DNA of 64,000 nt from Caprimulgus europaeus. Its lineage: Eukaryota > Chordata > Aves > Caprimulgiformes > Caprimulgidae. Both the position numbers and the translations under genes were made by a program. The stretch spans positions 28,356,515-28,420,514 of the forward strand of contig OU015528.1 of assembly GCA_907165065.1 (NCBI GenBank), given 5' to 3'. The notes beneath the pieces were generated by a model. It did not search any database and was not told the DNA's origin. It was given only the letters and a program-made list of their open reading frames with translations. Positions within the stretch are counted from its first letter, which is position 1. Each line of letters starts with the position of its first letter. Of the stretch, positions 1 to 11,373 are shown one piece after another.

Positions 1-2111
1 TTGTGAGCATTTTGCACACTTTCTTTAAACTAAACCGATTTTAAAATACTAACAATTTTAATTGCAGTTTATTCAGAGCTTGATAAGTATGGTGCACTGG
101 CAGGTGCAAAGAGACAGTACTGCTTGTAGCCAAGTTATTTAGGTTCCAGCCATGAGACAAAGACACAGACATAGTGATAATTACTTTGAGGAAGGAAGGA
201 CCTAAATCTCAGTGAAGTGTCTAATACTTAAGGCAATAAGAATTTTATTTTCCAGTTTTATTTTTTTCATTAATGCTGACTGGGATTTGCTTTTTATATT
301 GGAGATCTCAGGGCCCAGATGTTCAAGAAATTGATGGGAGTTATGATGATCCTTACATGAGCTGCTCCGCTTATGGATAGAAGCCATCTGCCAATAAGCA
401 GACTTTGCAGAGAAACCATGATCAAGGGATGCATCGAACGGTCTGAAAGGAGTTCGGAACCACAGGATTCTTGTAAATCTAGAAACAGCTGGTTGTAGGC
501 CCAGCAATTTATCGTTCCCACTGAATGTTGACAAGTTTGCTCATGGCATGTTGCAATCTAATTCATTGTGCTATTTCACAACATAAAGGTGCATTTGTCA
601 CTTGTTATGTACTAAATTACAAGATTTTTTTTTTTTTAAATCTAATTTGGGTGGAAACAATCAGTAATTAGCTTTCTCCTACCAAATAGTACTGATGTGA
701 AAACAGTACCTATGCAAAATCTTTGTTGATCATACATGGGCACAAGCTGTGTGAAGCTGACAGTACATTAATTAGGATGTGAAACCTTTCTCTTCATAAT
801 CTGTACAAATATAAGGTTTCTGGCATCACCAGTAGAGATTATTATTGCAATGAATTGCTGATAGCTGTCTCCTTCTTCCAAAACCATCAGGATCCTGTCT
901 ATGTTTCCCTGCCCTTGTACCAAGCTATCTATTAAATGGAAAGCTGTTCAGTTCTTGTTTTCATGTCCTGGGCAGCACCAGAATGGTGGGGCTTGAGAAG
1001 GGATTTTAACGGCAATATTTCTCTTGTACTCTTGAAAGCCTATGCAGATACAGAAATGCCTCTGGTTTCTTCAAAAAGAACTCTTTTTAGTGAAAGGGCA
1101 ATTTTATTTCAATTATATAATTAAATTGATCTTTAAATTACTTTTTTTTCAAAAGCAGGATCCTTATTCACCTTGGATTCAGGGAGTTTACAGTCCCTTC
1201 ATGAGCAAGCAATGTAACCATTGGGCTATGGACTAATTAGCAGGGGGGTACTGGAAGAAAGGAATGTCCTCCACCTCTCCTCTTACACTCTGCTTCTGGA
1301 AAGGGCATGGGTTCTCTGCCTTTGTGCTCATGTGGGAAGAAGGATTTCCAGTCTCCCATTTAAGGTCTGGTTATATACATTATAGCCGTTAGACAGCACA
1401 CAGTAAAAAGGGTTAGAGAGTCATCTTCCTTTTTGTGTTTCCTTTCCCTTGGTCCTGAATTAATTCTGTTTCAGTGCAAGTCCTGCCTGGTGGTTAGGGT
1501 ACTTCAGTGAGTTGGGAGATGTGGGCTGCAGTGCACAAACTCTGAACTGCCAGAGGAAGGCAGGGAAGCAAGTTGAAGACTTAAACATAAATTTGTGAGT
1601 ACCTAGGGGGAAGAGTGTCTCCTCCTCCCCCAGTCATGTTATAGAAGAAAGTGGTAGCTGACGCTGTGTTTTGAATAAAGTCTCAACTGAAGAACTTTGA
1701 CAACACCTAGTGAACCAAGCCCCTTAGGAGAGAACACTGGGGCATGGATCCTGCCTGGGCTTAGGGGTGAGAGACAAGCACAGATGCTTGGCCCTGTCAA
1801 GGCTCTAATGCTTTTGTCATGCCTTGAAGCAGACCATGACTGCCCTCCAGTCTGGGGAACACGAGGGCCAAATCCCACAGTGCCTCAGGGAGTGAGGAGA
1901 ACAACGGGTGTGTCTGACAAGGGTGTCAGTGGCAGGCTTGGGTTTTAAAGATGGTGATGTATTTCAGATGATGAGCAGGACTGTCACCTGAGAATTGTAA
2001 CTGCTCCTTTCAACTCTATTTTCTGAGCAGTTTGAAGCTGGACCCTAGGCCAAATTCATCTGTTCCACCAGGACACTGTTCACCAGGCTGCGCAGTCTCC
2101 ATGGGCTCAGC
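1..2111. other. Non-coding AT-rich DNA, no gene recognised
   Basis: Stops are frequent in all frames and the short open frames show no recognisable protein. The stretch 1484-1950 is somewhat richer in G+C than its surroundings. Around 1484-1540 it carries a TGGTTAGGGT-type phrase that recalls the A-box end of old tRNA-like amniote repeats, but no matching B-box follows, so no SINE is called. No promoter, splice-supported exon or RNA gene is seen. Confidence 0.6.
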
Positions 2112-2143
2112 CTCTTTTTTTTCTTTTTTTTTTTTTTTTTCCC
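2112..2143. repeat. Pyrimidine/poly-T tract
   Basis: An almost pure run of T with a few C (CTC, then T8, C, T18, CCC). It is a low-complexity tract. On the minus strand it could be an old poly-A tail, but no retrocopy is recognisable next to it. Confidence 0.9.
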
Positions 2144-4698
2144 TGATGAAAAGCTCCTTTTTTACTCCCACATGGGAATGAATACTATTCATTAGACTAA
2201 GGATAAAGAAAATAAGAGACTGATTCTTTAGCCCAGTGTGTGGGATGTGAGGCTTATACTCACTTCCTACCTGAGCAAGCTGTTCCTTGCTCTCCATCCT
2301 TTGACATTTAGAAACGCCTTTTCCTCCTCTTTGTCACTCAAACCTATTCTATTGCTCTGTATTTTCAGTTTTATAGATCTGTGGGTCTGAAGGAGATCTT
2401 CAAAGAGCCATGGAGTACCACCTGTCTGCCAGTGCCATCTTTCCCTATTCTGTCCTCAGATTTGCCACCAACTGTTAAGTACTATTGAATAGGGAGTCAG
2501 AGCGACTAACATTGAGTTGAGATTCTCATTAGTGGTGAGTACGCTTCAGCATAAAAGTTTTTTACTATTTATATTTCTTGATTTAGCCCTGACTTCTTGC
2601 CCTTTCTTCAAATTCCTCTTCAGTACCCAAAATGTCACTTCCTCAGTTTGGTAGGTTTGCTGTCACTTTCAGTCCTCTCTAATGTCTATACTATCTCAAG
2701 GATTTCATAAGACTTAAGGTGGGAAAAAGACCAATGGATACATCTTAAGTGTCTCTGTTAATCAAAATGATTTACTTGAAGGGTTTCCCTACTGTGTGAT
2801 CATGCTGTCAAGTTTGTTTGTACCTTACTTACAGAACATGCAGATTATGTTCTGGATTATTTCTGAAACACTAAAAGGGCTTGAACCAAGGTGTTAACAA
2901 TCCACAGATGTGTTTCTTATGTGTTATGAGAAGTAAATGAGAATTCTGAGATGCATTCTTATTTAGAGCTAGATTGGCCATTGAAGTCTAAAAGTTTAGA
3001 AACAATGGAGGTGTCAGTGGCTTGTGTCTCCTTGTGGATTTTTAGGGTCCTTAAATCATAGAGTTTGCAGATCTCAAATGTACTCAGAGATACTGTTAAG
3101 TTACCTTCAAGTCTTTGGAGCACATTTATATGCAAGGAAGGCATTGTTAAACACTGAAAGATAATTTATTTTCATTTTCTATTCCAAAGGCAGCACTTGA
3201 GAAAATGTTACAAATTAACAGAAAGTTATTGATTCAGTGAATTTAGCCTTTAATAGTGAGAACATTTGGGAAAGTAATTTGTCATGGCCTCAAGCAGTCT
3301 CTTTCAAAGCATTAGGATAGCTTTTCTATGATAACAGGTAGGTAACCTAACCTTTAAAATGCAGTTCTTCATGCAAGTAGACCTTGCTGATGGACTTTAA
3401 AAGGTGATTTTGAATGCCGTCAGGCATTACTTATTTCTTGAGACACTATATGTCTCTCATATAGCCAAAATAAAAGCAGGAAAGCTTTTTAGAACACCAG
3501 ATTCATTCTGTAGTATAATGGGCTGTAGTGAGTTACTGCAGTAACTCTAAAATAACATCTAAAGAGAGAACATGCAAGTGGATTTTTTATTAAAACGTGA
3601 ATACTACCCCATGGCAATACATGAAGTATTTTTGAATAATCTCTAGATTTGCAATATTGGCCATAAGGAAAAGGAAGATGGACAATCTCACTCTCTTAAC
3701 TTTAATTGTTCACTAATACAGCAATAGGCTTCTCTGCATTAGAGTGGCTATACTTCTCAGGAGGTATAGCACAAACCCATTTTGTGGTTGAGCGGCACTG
3801 ATTGAGGATGTTCTGGAAGGTGTCTCATATTGAGTGTCTGACTCATTTAATTGGCTCCTACATCTTGCTCCCCCTCATACTTTTCATGGAGTTTCTACAC
3901 ATTTTCTCTCCTACTCCAAGAGCCCACATGTTGTATATGGCAGCTTATGAATGGTCAGTCTTAAAAATCATCTGTCAGGTGAGTGTGCCTGATGCCTGGA
4001 CTCATAGAGTGGGGTAGAGCACAGGACGTGGTGCGTTGCATAGAAAGAAGGAGAAAAAATAAAAGTATATTTAAAAGCCTGTATGGAAGATCAGTCCCGA
4101 CCTGCAGCCTTCTTCTGCATCTCTTTCTTCTCATACAACTCAAGGTGGGCTCCCATTCTGTGACCAGCAGATGGAAACCCAGAGCACAGTGCCCCAGGAC
4201 CCTCCAGGCTGATACGAAGACACTAGGTCTGGTACAGCAGTGCTGTGAGTTTACTCTGGAGGAGTTACACAACTAAAAAGGACATTTTTTTGCACTCAAA
4301 TTCCTGGAAAAGGCACTTACAGGCCTATAACTCCTCACAATAATGCATTATGTCTGCAAGGCACCAGAAATACTTTTTTAGAAATGAGAACCAATGTTAC
4401 ATTTTGACCTTTTGTAAAACAACAAACTGAAGCTCCTAACAATTACTTCCTGCCTTCCCCCCAGAGCTGGCATCCTTTTTAAAGCAGACTTTTACTACTA
4501 GCACTTTGCAAGCTGTTGCCAAGTAACATAGGAGAACTACGTAGAAAAGAAAGAAAATTGTATATTACTTTAGTCAACAACACTTACTTTGCAAGGGCTT
4601 TTATGACCCATATTAATCCAGGCTGAAACTGCTCTGACTTTGCTTCAACTAATGACAAGGTTGAGCACAACCATCCATTATCATTAGTCACTTTTGGG
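2144..4698. other. Non-coding DNA, no gene recognised
   Basis: No repeat family or coding exon could be named. A strong splice-donor-like site (CAG|GTGAGT, GT at 3979-3980) lies at the end of a short open stretch that starts at 3802, but no convincing upstream acceptor pairs with it. A 7-bp inverted repeat (GCTATAC/GTATAGC) lies at 3747-3770. Confidence 0.5.
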
Positions 4699-4734
4699 AA
4701 AAAAAAAAAGAAAAAAAGAAAAAAAAAAAGAAAG
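4699..4734. repeat. A-rich low-complexity tract
   Basis: Runs of A interrupted by single G (A11 G A7 G A10 G AAA). This is a simple repeat with no flanking target-site duplication or retrocopy that I could identify. Confidence 0.9.
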
Positions 4735-7700
4735 GATATAAGTAAAAAAATCTGTCAGGAACAGGCACAATGATCCTGGACATGAATGCAGCTTCCCTGC
4801 TTAATTATTTTGGCAATATATGAGCTGGAAATAAAAGGACACATTGCCTATTATTTATAAGCATGCATCTTGAAATCATCAAGGGTTACCTTAAGGGCAG
4901 AATTTTGTTTACATGCAGAATCATTTTCAGTATGCTGCTCATTCTTTCTGTTACAGCCATAAATGAGCACGGTCCAGTGCAGCAACATCTTCAATACTGA
5001 CCATGTATTGCCTTCTCATTTGCAGTGCCTGCGGGAGTGCTGGGGTAGCCTCTCACTCTGAGCATGCCTCTGACCCATTGCTGATTTTGCAGAGTACTTT
5101 TCTGTTCCTCTTTCTGATCCTTAGATTTCATGACTGAAATGATTGAAATGTTTTTCAGTGCAGTTTGAAGTCCATTTGTCTTTGCAGAAACTGTAATTCC
5201 CTGTCCTACTCTCTCAGTCTGGCATCAGCATCTGTTCTGGGCTAAATTTCATAGTAAGGGATGCCTGAGAATCCCCTTAAACCTTTTCATGGGTACAATA
5301 GGCAAGACTAATTGAAATAACTTTTTTTTTTTTTTTACTATGTTTTGAGGCATATGATCTGGCAAGAGTTATGAGACCAAGTTGTGGACTTGACAATATC
5401 CTATTTCAATATAGTGGTTAATGCCTGTGTATAAATGAATATCTTTTTGTTAAGAACAAATTTAAAGAATTGTCAGTGTACTCAGTTGAGGTTATGATCT
5501 TTGCTAATGAGGATTTGTTTCCAATACAGCTGTGGTACCTGGATGTCTGAGTATTTGGGTTTTGAAAAATGGAGAACTGAGAAAAAATTAATGTATTCAG
5601 AATGATCTCAAAGTATTTCAAAACAGCTTGTTCTTTGAACTTCAAATGTAGCTGGAAAAAAAATAACAACTTTAGAACTTGAGACCAATTAAAAAGTGGA
5701 GGAAAACAGTAATTTGAAAAATGATTACTTGGTAAATAAAGCAGAGAAGCATCTTTTGATCTCATGCAAGAAAAAAAATGCTTCAACTGGAAGCTTCCAC
5801 AAGCCATTGCCATAACCACCACCTGCAGTAACATAAAGGAAAGCAGAAATATTTGGTAGCATGGAAAAGCATATGGTAGAGACTGACCCTCTCTGCCTCC
5901 TAGTTAATTTCTGTTCTCATTTCAGTGTCCTGAAAAAGCAATTAATTCTTTTAAATCCTGAAAGAAGAAAACTTTTTTTTTTTTCTCTTTGTGTTTTGCA
6001 CTTTATTACAAGGTCCAATTGAAGATTTTCATATGACTCAAGCATCTGCTAGGTGTCCTGTCCAGATGGAGTTTCTAGTAAAGCTAAAATGCTCACATAC
6101 TCTTGCTCAGTTCTTCTTCTCACAGTCAGAGCATTTGCTTGTTACTTCTCCTTTATTCAGGTGATTATTTTTTATGAAGCTTGTAGGTCTACCATTATGT
6201 CCGAGACTTCTACTCCTCTATAAGTTTGGCTGAAACTTGAAGTCCCTGGGGACACAGCCAGCTTCAGAGACAGACAGCTTGTCTGCAGGAACCTCATTTA
6301 CTTGAGGCATCATGTTAGAAACAGAACAGCTGAGCATAGGATTACAGTGCCCAGGCCTTGAAGAAGGAAAAGCAGGAGATCCCATGCATTGCCTCTGACA
6401 TTTGTGCCTTTAAGTGTGGAGGACTGTAGTCAGCTGTGTTAATGGTTATGTACATCTGGTATAATTGATTTCAGCAGATACTTTCAACTTAGGAGCCAGT
6501 GTAACCTGATGAATGGCTGATCTAATTGATAAGAGACTAAACAGAGTTACATTGGTAGGTATTACTGAAGTTAAAAAGGTATAGGACAATTCTGATAAAT
6601 GACACTTTAGAGTCTTGTAACCTGCTCAATTGAAAAAGCTTTAAAAATGAAGGGCAGTATGGATGTCCCCACATCCATTATTCATTCAGGTAAACTCATC
6701 CCATCAGTATCACAGTTCCCTGAACTGACCTTATTTTTTTCCTTCCTTGGACTATACTTTTGGCTATAGGGCTTTTCTCATCTACTGCAAATTTAAAATG
6801 TAAAATCTGAAGCTGCCTAAGATTATGATGGTATCTAAGTTACCATTTTTTTTTTCTTTTTCTTTTTTTTTCTTTTTTTCCCCCAGGACACACATCACTA
6901 TCATTCACATCAGTAAGTAACCAGAGGGAAGAGATTTATAAAGCATCAAATTTTGGTGTCAGAAGAATGTCAGACCTGGTTTCAGCTGATTATTTGTAAG
7001 TGTATTATTGTATGAACTACTATGTTCAGGGAAACAAAACAATCAGTGCATTGTTTTATTTGTATCAGTAAGTAAAATACTTTAAATAGGAAGCCTACAC
7101 TCCGAGCAATGGAAACAAAATGCCATTTTAACCCGCGGGAGGAATTTTTCTCTTTTGCCCCTAGAACTACATCAGTTTTTATCAGACAAAGCCTTTATTA
7201 TTTGACCAACTCCCTGTGCCCTCACAGATGACCATGTTTTTCCAGCAGACATCTAACTGCTAGAACCTTGAAAAACAACACATGATGAGGTAAAATAACT
7301 GCTGTGCTTTAACCAGCCAAATCTGCTTTTCTCTTGCTCTAAGCTCCCGTTCTTCTGGCCACAGAGAGCATCTGCTTTTAATTAACACAAATAAACCAAT
7401 AAAATTAATATGTGTGTTATTATGAGGTTTCCTTCCCTTTCTACATAAATATGGTTAGCATTTTGATCTCCAAATACCTTCTTTGGAGTTTAAATATAGC
7501 TCCCAGTTTTTCTGGCATTGCTACAATAATTATGATTGTACACACTGGGAGAAGCTGCAAGGAGATGACTATTTGGGCGTCTTTTATGGTTATTGCTGGC
7601 CTCACATAAATGCATTAATATGACCCTCTCTGGATTTGCTAGTGCTGATTTCTGTATTCATGTTTGTATTAGATAGGATGTCAAGAAGGCTGATGTGAGT

Positions 7701-8150
7701 AGAGACAGAGGTAAGGTTAAGATCTAAGTGAGAATCTGAGTCTGGTTTTAGTTGTAGTTCTGTTTTTGGCAATTGAAATGCAGAGGGGAGTTTTCCTAAC
7801 TCATAGAGCTAAATTTTGAGAGTCAGTTGTTTTTTATATTGGAACAACTTTGTGTTTTTCATCTTTGGCCATTGCTACCCTTCTCATCTTGATCAGGCAT
7901 TACAAGCACATCTTCTTTCATCCTTTTGTTGCTCATAAGTTTTGTGATGTTGACCTATGGCTTGCACCCAGCCAAACACCAAGCATGTCCCTAGGTAGTA
8001 TGTATGAATAGTTTTACTGAGTTTGTTGGGTCATCTATGCTTTTTATTCCTTAGTTTGGTTAGCACTGCCAGTAGCTGTAGGATGATTTCATCTTTGTGT
8101 TTCTATATATCTTTTGGGTGGGAAACTGGGAGGATATAGTCAGTACTCAC
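4735..8150. other. Non-coding AT-rich DNA with T-runs
   Basis: Contains T15 at 5322-5336, T12 at 5973-5984 and a long T/C tract at 6845-6884 that ends in CCCCCAG. A 138-codon minus-strand open frame at 5418-5834 has low-complexity AT-driven composition and no recognisable domain, so it is not called as a gene. A possible 26-nt microexon at 6887-6912 is listed separately. Confidence 0.55.
6887..6912 (+). other. Candidate 26-nt microexon (splice signals only)
   Basis: A long nearly pure T/C tract (6845-6884) ends in CCCCCAG. A GTAAGT donor begins at 6913, leaving 26 nt between them. The donor is preceded by TCA rather than CAG, and the length is not a multiple of three. A TCAGTAAGTAA phrase also recurs near 7066, which shows that the donor-like string is not rare here. 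There is no evidence of coding. Most likely this is a chance pairing beside a simple repeat. Confidence 0.12.
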
Positions 8151-8238
8151 CCTATGTTCAAACCTTGCCAATTCACCTCTGATGATGAGTTTCCAGTGGT
8201 CATCTACTTCTCTCACGTTCTTCTGAACCCTGTCATAA
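8151..8238 (-). other. Candidate 88-nt exon, minus strand
   Basis: Read on the minus strand, a pyrimidine-rich acceptor (ACCCCTCCACAG) is followed by 88 nt open in one frame and then a good donor, ATAGG|GTGAGT. The peptide has a protein-like mix of charged and aromatic residues, for example YDRVQKNVREVDDHWKLI and then RGELARFEHR. It belongs to a 68-codon open frame at 8103-8309. I do not recognise the peptide. It lies just upstream of a CR1 copy but is not itself recognisable CR1. The alternative is a chance open stretch. Confidence 0.15.
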
Positions 8239-8287
8239 CTGTGGAGGGGTAGTTCAGTTGTTTTTGAAGGGAATATGGACCTGTTAG

Positions 8288-8749
8288 AATGAGTCAAGAG
8301 GAGGGCCACAAGGATGTTCTGAGGGCTGGAGCACCTCTCCTATGAGGACAGGCTGAAAGAGTTGGGGCTGATCAGCCTGGAGAAGAGAAGGCTTAGGGGA
8401 GATTTTATAGCAGCCTACCAACACCTGAAGGGGCCTACAGGAAGGCTAGAGAGTGACTTTTTACAAGGGCAGGTAGTGATAGAACAAGGGGTAATGGCTT
8501 TAAACTGGAAGAGGGTAGGTTTAGATTAGATATTAGGAAGAAATTCTTCGCTGTGAGGGTGGCCAAACACCGGAACAGGTTACCTAGAGAAGTTGTTAAT
8601 GCCCCCTCCCTAGAAGTTTTGAAAGCCAGGTTGGATGAGGCTTTGAGCAACCTGGTCTAGTAGATGGTGTCCCTGTTTATGGCAGGAGTGTTGAAACTAG
8701 ATGATCTTTAAGGTTCCTTCCAACCCAAACCATTCTATGATTCTATGAT
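8288..8749 (+). mobile_element. CR1 LINE, 5'-truncated 3' end
   Basis: About 460 bp match the 3' end of avian CR1 non-LTR retrotransposons. They comprise the end of the ORF2 region, the short 3' UTR (AGATGATCTTTAAGGTTCCTTCCAACC type, 8698-8724) and two terminal ATTCTATGAT-like units that end at 8749. Heavy 5' truncation is normal for CR1, which makes no poly-A tail and usually no clear target-site duplication. Scattered substitutions and broken frames show an old, immobile copy. The call rests on recognition of the family sequence. Confidence 0.95.
8291..8660 (+). pseudogene. CR1 ORF2 C-terminal remnant
   Basis: Within the CR1 copy the plus strand still reads as the extreme C-terminus of the CR1 ORF2 (endonuclease/reverse transcriptase) protein, but in two frames. 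The first part includes [20 protein letters not shown]. After a shift near 8455-8490 it continues with [16 protein letters not shown] and NRLPREVVNAPSLEVLK. The usual HWNR becomes HRNR. The natural stop TAG is at 8658-8660. An early in-frame stop also occurs near 8320. Neither the RT catalytic domain nor the endonuclease is present, so it cannot be functional. Confidence 0.85.
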
Positions 8750-9818
8750 AATATAATTTGATAAGCTAGACAAAAATATGTATTATATATTTAGCAAAGC
8801 TCCTGTAACAGCTAATATCACCTGAGCTGAGCCAGATCTTGTGAGACATGCACCTTCCCATTCAGAGCTTTTATTTAGATGAAAACATATCAAAATTTGA
8901 TTTTAGCCATTCTTGATTTGAGGTTGATTTGGACTGACATTACATGGCTGGTGGGTACTTGATATTAGAGAGCAATTTTGTTCTCATGTAAACTTGTGCT
9001 TCAAATTGTTAGTTTGTCATACCAGTTCTTAAGCAGTGACCAAGGGATTAATTTTGGAAGGATTGATAACATCATATTTTTTGAGGTCACAGAGTACTTT
9101 CTATGTTCTCTGGTTTTAGTTGCTTATATCCTTGTGAAAATTTCACAGTTGGAGCAAAAATACCCCACACTGTCTATCTGCCTCAGCCGATGTTTGATTA
9201 GGAAGTGTCAGAAATTTCTGAAAAGTTTTGAAATACGTCTAGAAAAAAAGGAAAAGTGAACAACCGGTAATGCCTATGTTAACATTTCTGATTATTTTTT
9301 TTTTAAATGCTCTAGCACCTCCTTGTTTCACATGAATTTGTGACAAAGTAGACAATTTATAAACCCTTTAATAATTATATTTTGCACAATGATAAACAGA
9401 CCACTTGCTTTTTACCAACTAAATGCCCTAAAGATTCTGGCTGCCCTGGGAATGCCCTAGTCTAGGATGGAGAAAGGGGAAAAAAACCTGCTGCTGGGGG
9501 TTGTGCTGGTTCTTGAACCTGACACCTGAACTGGGAGTCTATCTCTTCTATTTTTATAGTGACCTGAGGCCTGAACAGCTGGGAGAAGGGAGATCCTTCT
9601 GTGACATCAGAGAAGAGGTGTGCTTAGAAGAGGGTGTGAGAGGAAAACAACAACTGAAAGAGTAGTAGGCAATAGTGTAGCTGATGACTATTGTAAACAA
9701 GCACAGAAAAAGGTTATGGACTAAAGTAAACATAGGTAAGCTTATTTCTGGTAGACATTGTATCTATAGTATGAATCAGAAACTCTGCTGAAACACAAGA
9801 TTTATCAAAAAATCAGGT
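8750..9818. other. Non-coding DNA between CR1 copies
   Basis: No gene recognised. The 93-codon frame at 8978-9259 (+) has no known domain. A T-run lies at 9294-9304. No repeat family could be named here. Confidence 0.5.
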
Positions 9819-9965
9819 AATCATGGAATACTTTAGATAGGAAGGAGCTGCTGGAGGTCATCTGGTCCAACCTCTCTGAGCTGACTGAGGTCAGATAAGT
9901 TTTCTCAGAGTCTTGCTTAGTTTCAGCCTCTCTGAGCAAACCATTCCCATGTCCTGCTTTAGTGT
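9819..9965 (-). mobile_element. Degraded CR1-type 3' end, antisense
   Basis: Starting with AATCATGGAATA and passing through GGAGGTCATCTGGTCCAACC (9854-9873), this is the reverse complement of the usual CR1 3' UTR and tail. A more weakly similar stretch follows (CATTCCCATGTCCTGC), corresponding to the end of the ORF2 region. Divergence is much higher than in the two sense copies, so it is older. The right end cannot be placed with confidence and similarity may continue to about 10290. Confidence 0.55.
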
Positions 9966-10784
9966 GTCCAAGTTGAGAAAACTTAGATCCCCTTTCCTGG
10001 GCAGATATGATTGACAAGTATTCTCCTGAGCAGAAAACCTCTGAATCACTCTATGATGCATAATAACATTGGGTAGAATTGTTAATTTCACTCGACAGCA
10101 GCTTTTTGAGAGCTTTCTGACAGTGATTTTCTGTGAGTCAGTCACTTGTATAAAGTGAAGCGTACAGGTAGCCTACAGCACCTGTCTGGAGTTACAGAGC
10201 TTTCTTCTGTATTCCCCTCATTTTTGCTGCAGTTAGAAATGTACTTTTTCCTGTATCTTCCCTCCTTTCCCCTAGTTTACATGTTTCTAATCTAATGGGA
10301 AGTAGATCTTACTGGAAACTAAGCTTTCGTTCAGCTAAGCCCAGCTCCACGTGTCATCACCAGGTAAAAGAGCCACCCTCTGCTCCTATGAGCCACCCCA
10401 CTCAGCCTGAGGATTTAACTTGGCAGAACTCAAGGTTCTTAGGGAAATTAGCTTTACAATTTATCCTCACATCCAGCCAACCATATCACAAACCACAGAA
10501 AGTTATCAAAGATCTTTTAAAAGTAAAAATCACCCCACATTGCAAAAATAAAAAAGAAGTAAAAGCTATTTTTGTCCCTATCCCAGTTATACTAACTAAT
10601 TAAGAATGTTTGAAAATCTAGAGCAATGTCTTGAATAGTAGTGTTTGCTTATTTCAAAGTTACATGACAAAGCCTCCTAGATAAAGAAGAATGTGTATGT
10701 GCCTTGCATCCAAAAACAATTAAAATTTGCAAGTATGGACAATGTTTATGTCAGCACCTGTTTTGGTTATGGCATTATACTATC
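9966..10784. other. Non-coding DNA, possibly old CR1 remainder
   Basis: Follows the antisense CR1 remnant and may contain its more diverged interior as far as about 10290. No coding gene is recognised. The 102-codon frame at 10295-10603 (+) has no recognisable domain. Confidence 0.4.
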
Positions 10785-11373
10785 TGCTATGCTGGTTTTG
10801 GCTGGGATAGAGTTAATTTTCTTCATTGTAGCTAGTATGGGGCTGTTTTGGATTTGTGCTGAAAACAGTGTTGATAATGCAGAGATGGTTTCATTATTGC
10901 TGAGCAATGCTTACACAGAGTCAAGGCTTTTTCTGCTCTTCACCCCACCAGTGAGGAAGCTGGGGGTGCACAAGAAGCTGGGAGGGGAAACAGCCGGGGA
11001 AACTGACCCCAACTCACCGAAAGGCTATTCCATGCCAAAGGACGTCATGCTCAGCACAAAAATCTGGGGGAAGAAGGAAAAGGGGAGTGTTTGCAGTGAT
11101 GACATTAGTCTTCCTGGGTAACTGTTACACGTGATGGAACCCTGTTTTCCTGGAGATGGCTGAACACCTGTCTGCTGATGAGGAGTAGTGAATGAATTCT
11201 TTGTTTTGCTTTGCTTGAGCATGCGGCTTTTGCTTCACTTATTAAACTGTCTTTATTTTAACCCATGAGTTTTCTCACTTTTACTCTTTCAATTTTCTCC
11301 CCCATCCCATTAGGGGGAAGGTGAGCAAGCAGCTGTGTGGTGCTTAGCTGCTGGCTGGGGTTAAATCATGACA
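10785..11373 (+). mobile_element. Solo LTR of an avian endogenous retrovirus
   Basis: About 585 bp match an LTR family that is abundant in bird genomes. The 5' part contains GCTGGTTTTGGCTGGGATAG (10790-10809), the middle contains GACGTCATGCTCAGCA (11041-11056), and the 3' end is CTGGGGTTAAATCATGACA (11355-11373). The middle is richer in G+C than the flanks and includes a CRE-like GACGTCA. A polyadenylation signal is present, while the TATA-box position looks degraded. No primer-binding site, polypurine tract or gag/pol/env sequence flanks it, so it is a solo LTR left by recombination between two LTRs. The left end has lost a clean TG terminus (10785 or 10789), and no identical 4-6 bp target-site duplication is visible. 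The 142-codon frame across it (10693-11121) is a by-product, not a gene. Confidence 0.9.
11241..11246 (+). promoter_or_regulatory. LTR polyadenylation signal (ATTAAA)
   Basis: ATTAAA followed by a T/G-rich stretch inside the solo LTR, at the usual place for the R-region poly-A signal of this family. It may still end transcripts that run through on the plus strand. Activity is inferred, not shown. Confidence 0.6.

Noticed and set aside
1484..1560. tRNA-derived SINE A-box-like phrase
   Set aside because: No B-box (GGTTCGAATCC type) at the right distance and no recognisable tail, so a SINE call is not supported.
5418..5834. 138-codon minus-strand frame
   Set aside because: Composition follows AT-rich DNA (many F, L, K, S), with no domain, homologue or supporting splice or promoter signal.
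8435..8650. Minus-strand 71-codon frame in CR1
   Set aside because: Antisense shadow of the CR1 ORF2 remnant, which is read on the plus strand.
10693..11121. 142-codon open frame across the LTR
   Set aside because: It lies over the non-coding solo LTR and starts in unrelated flanking DNA; its codons follow the LTR sequence, not a retroviral or host protein.
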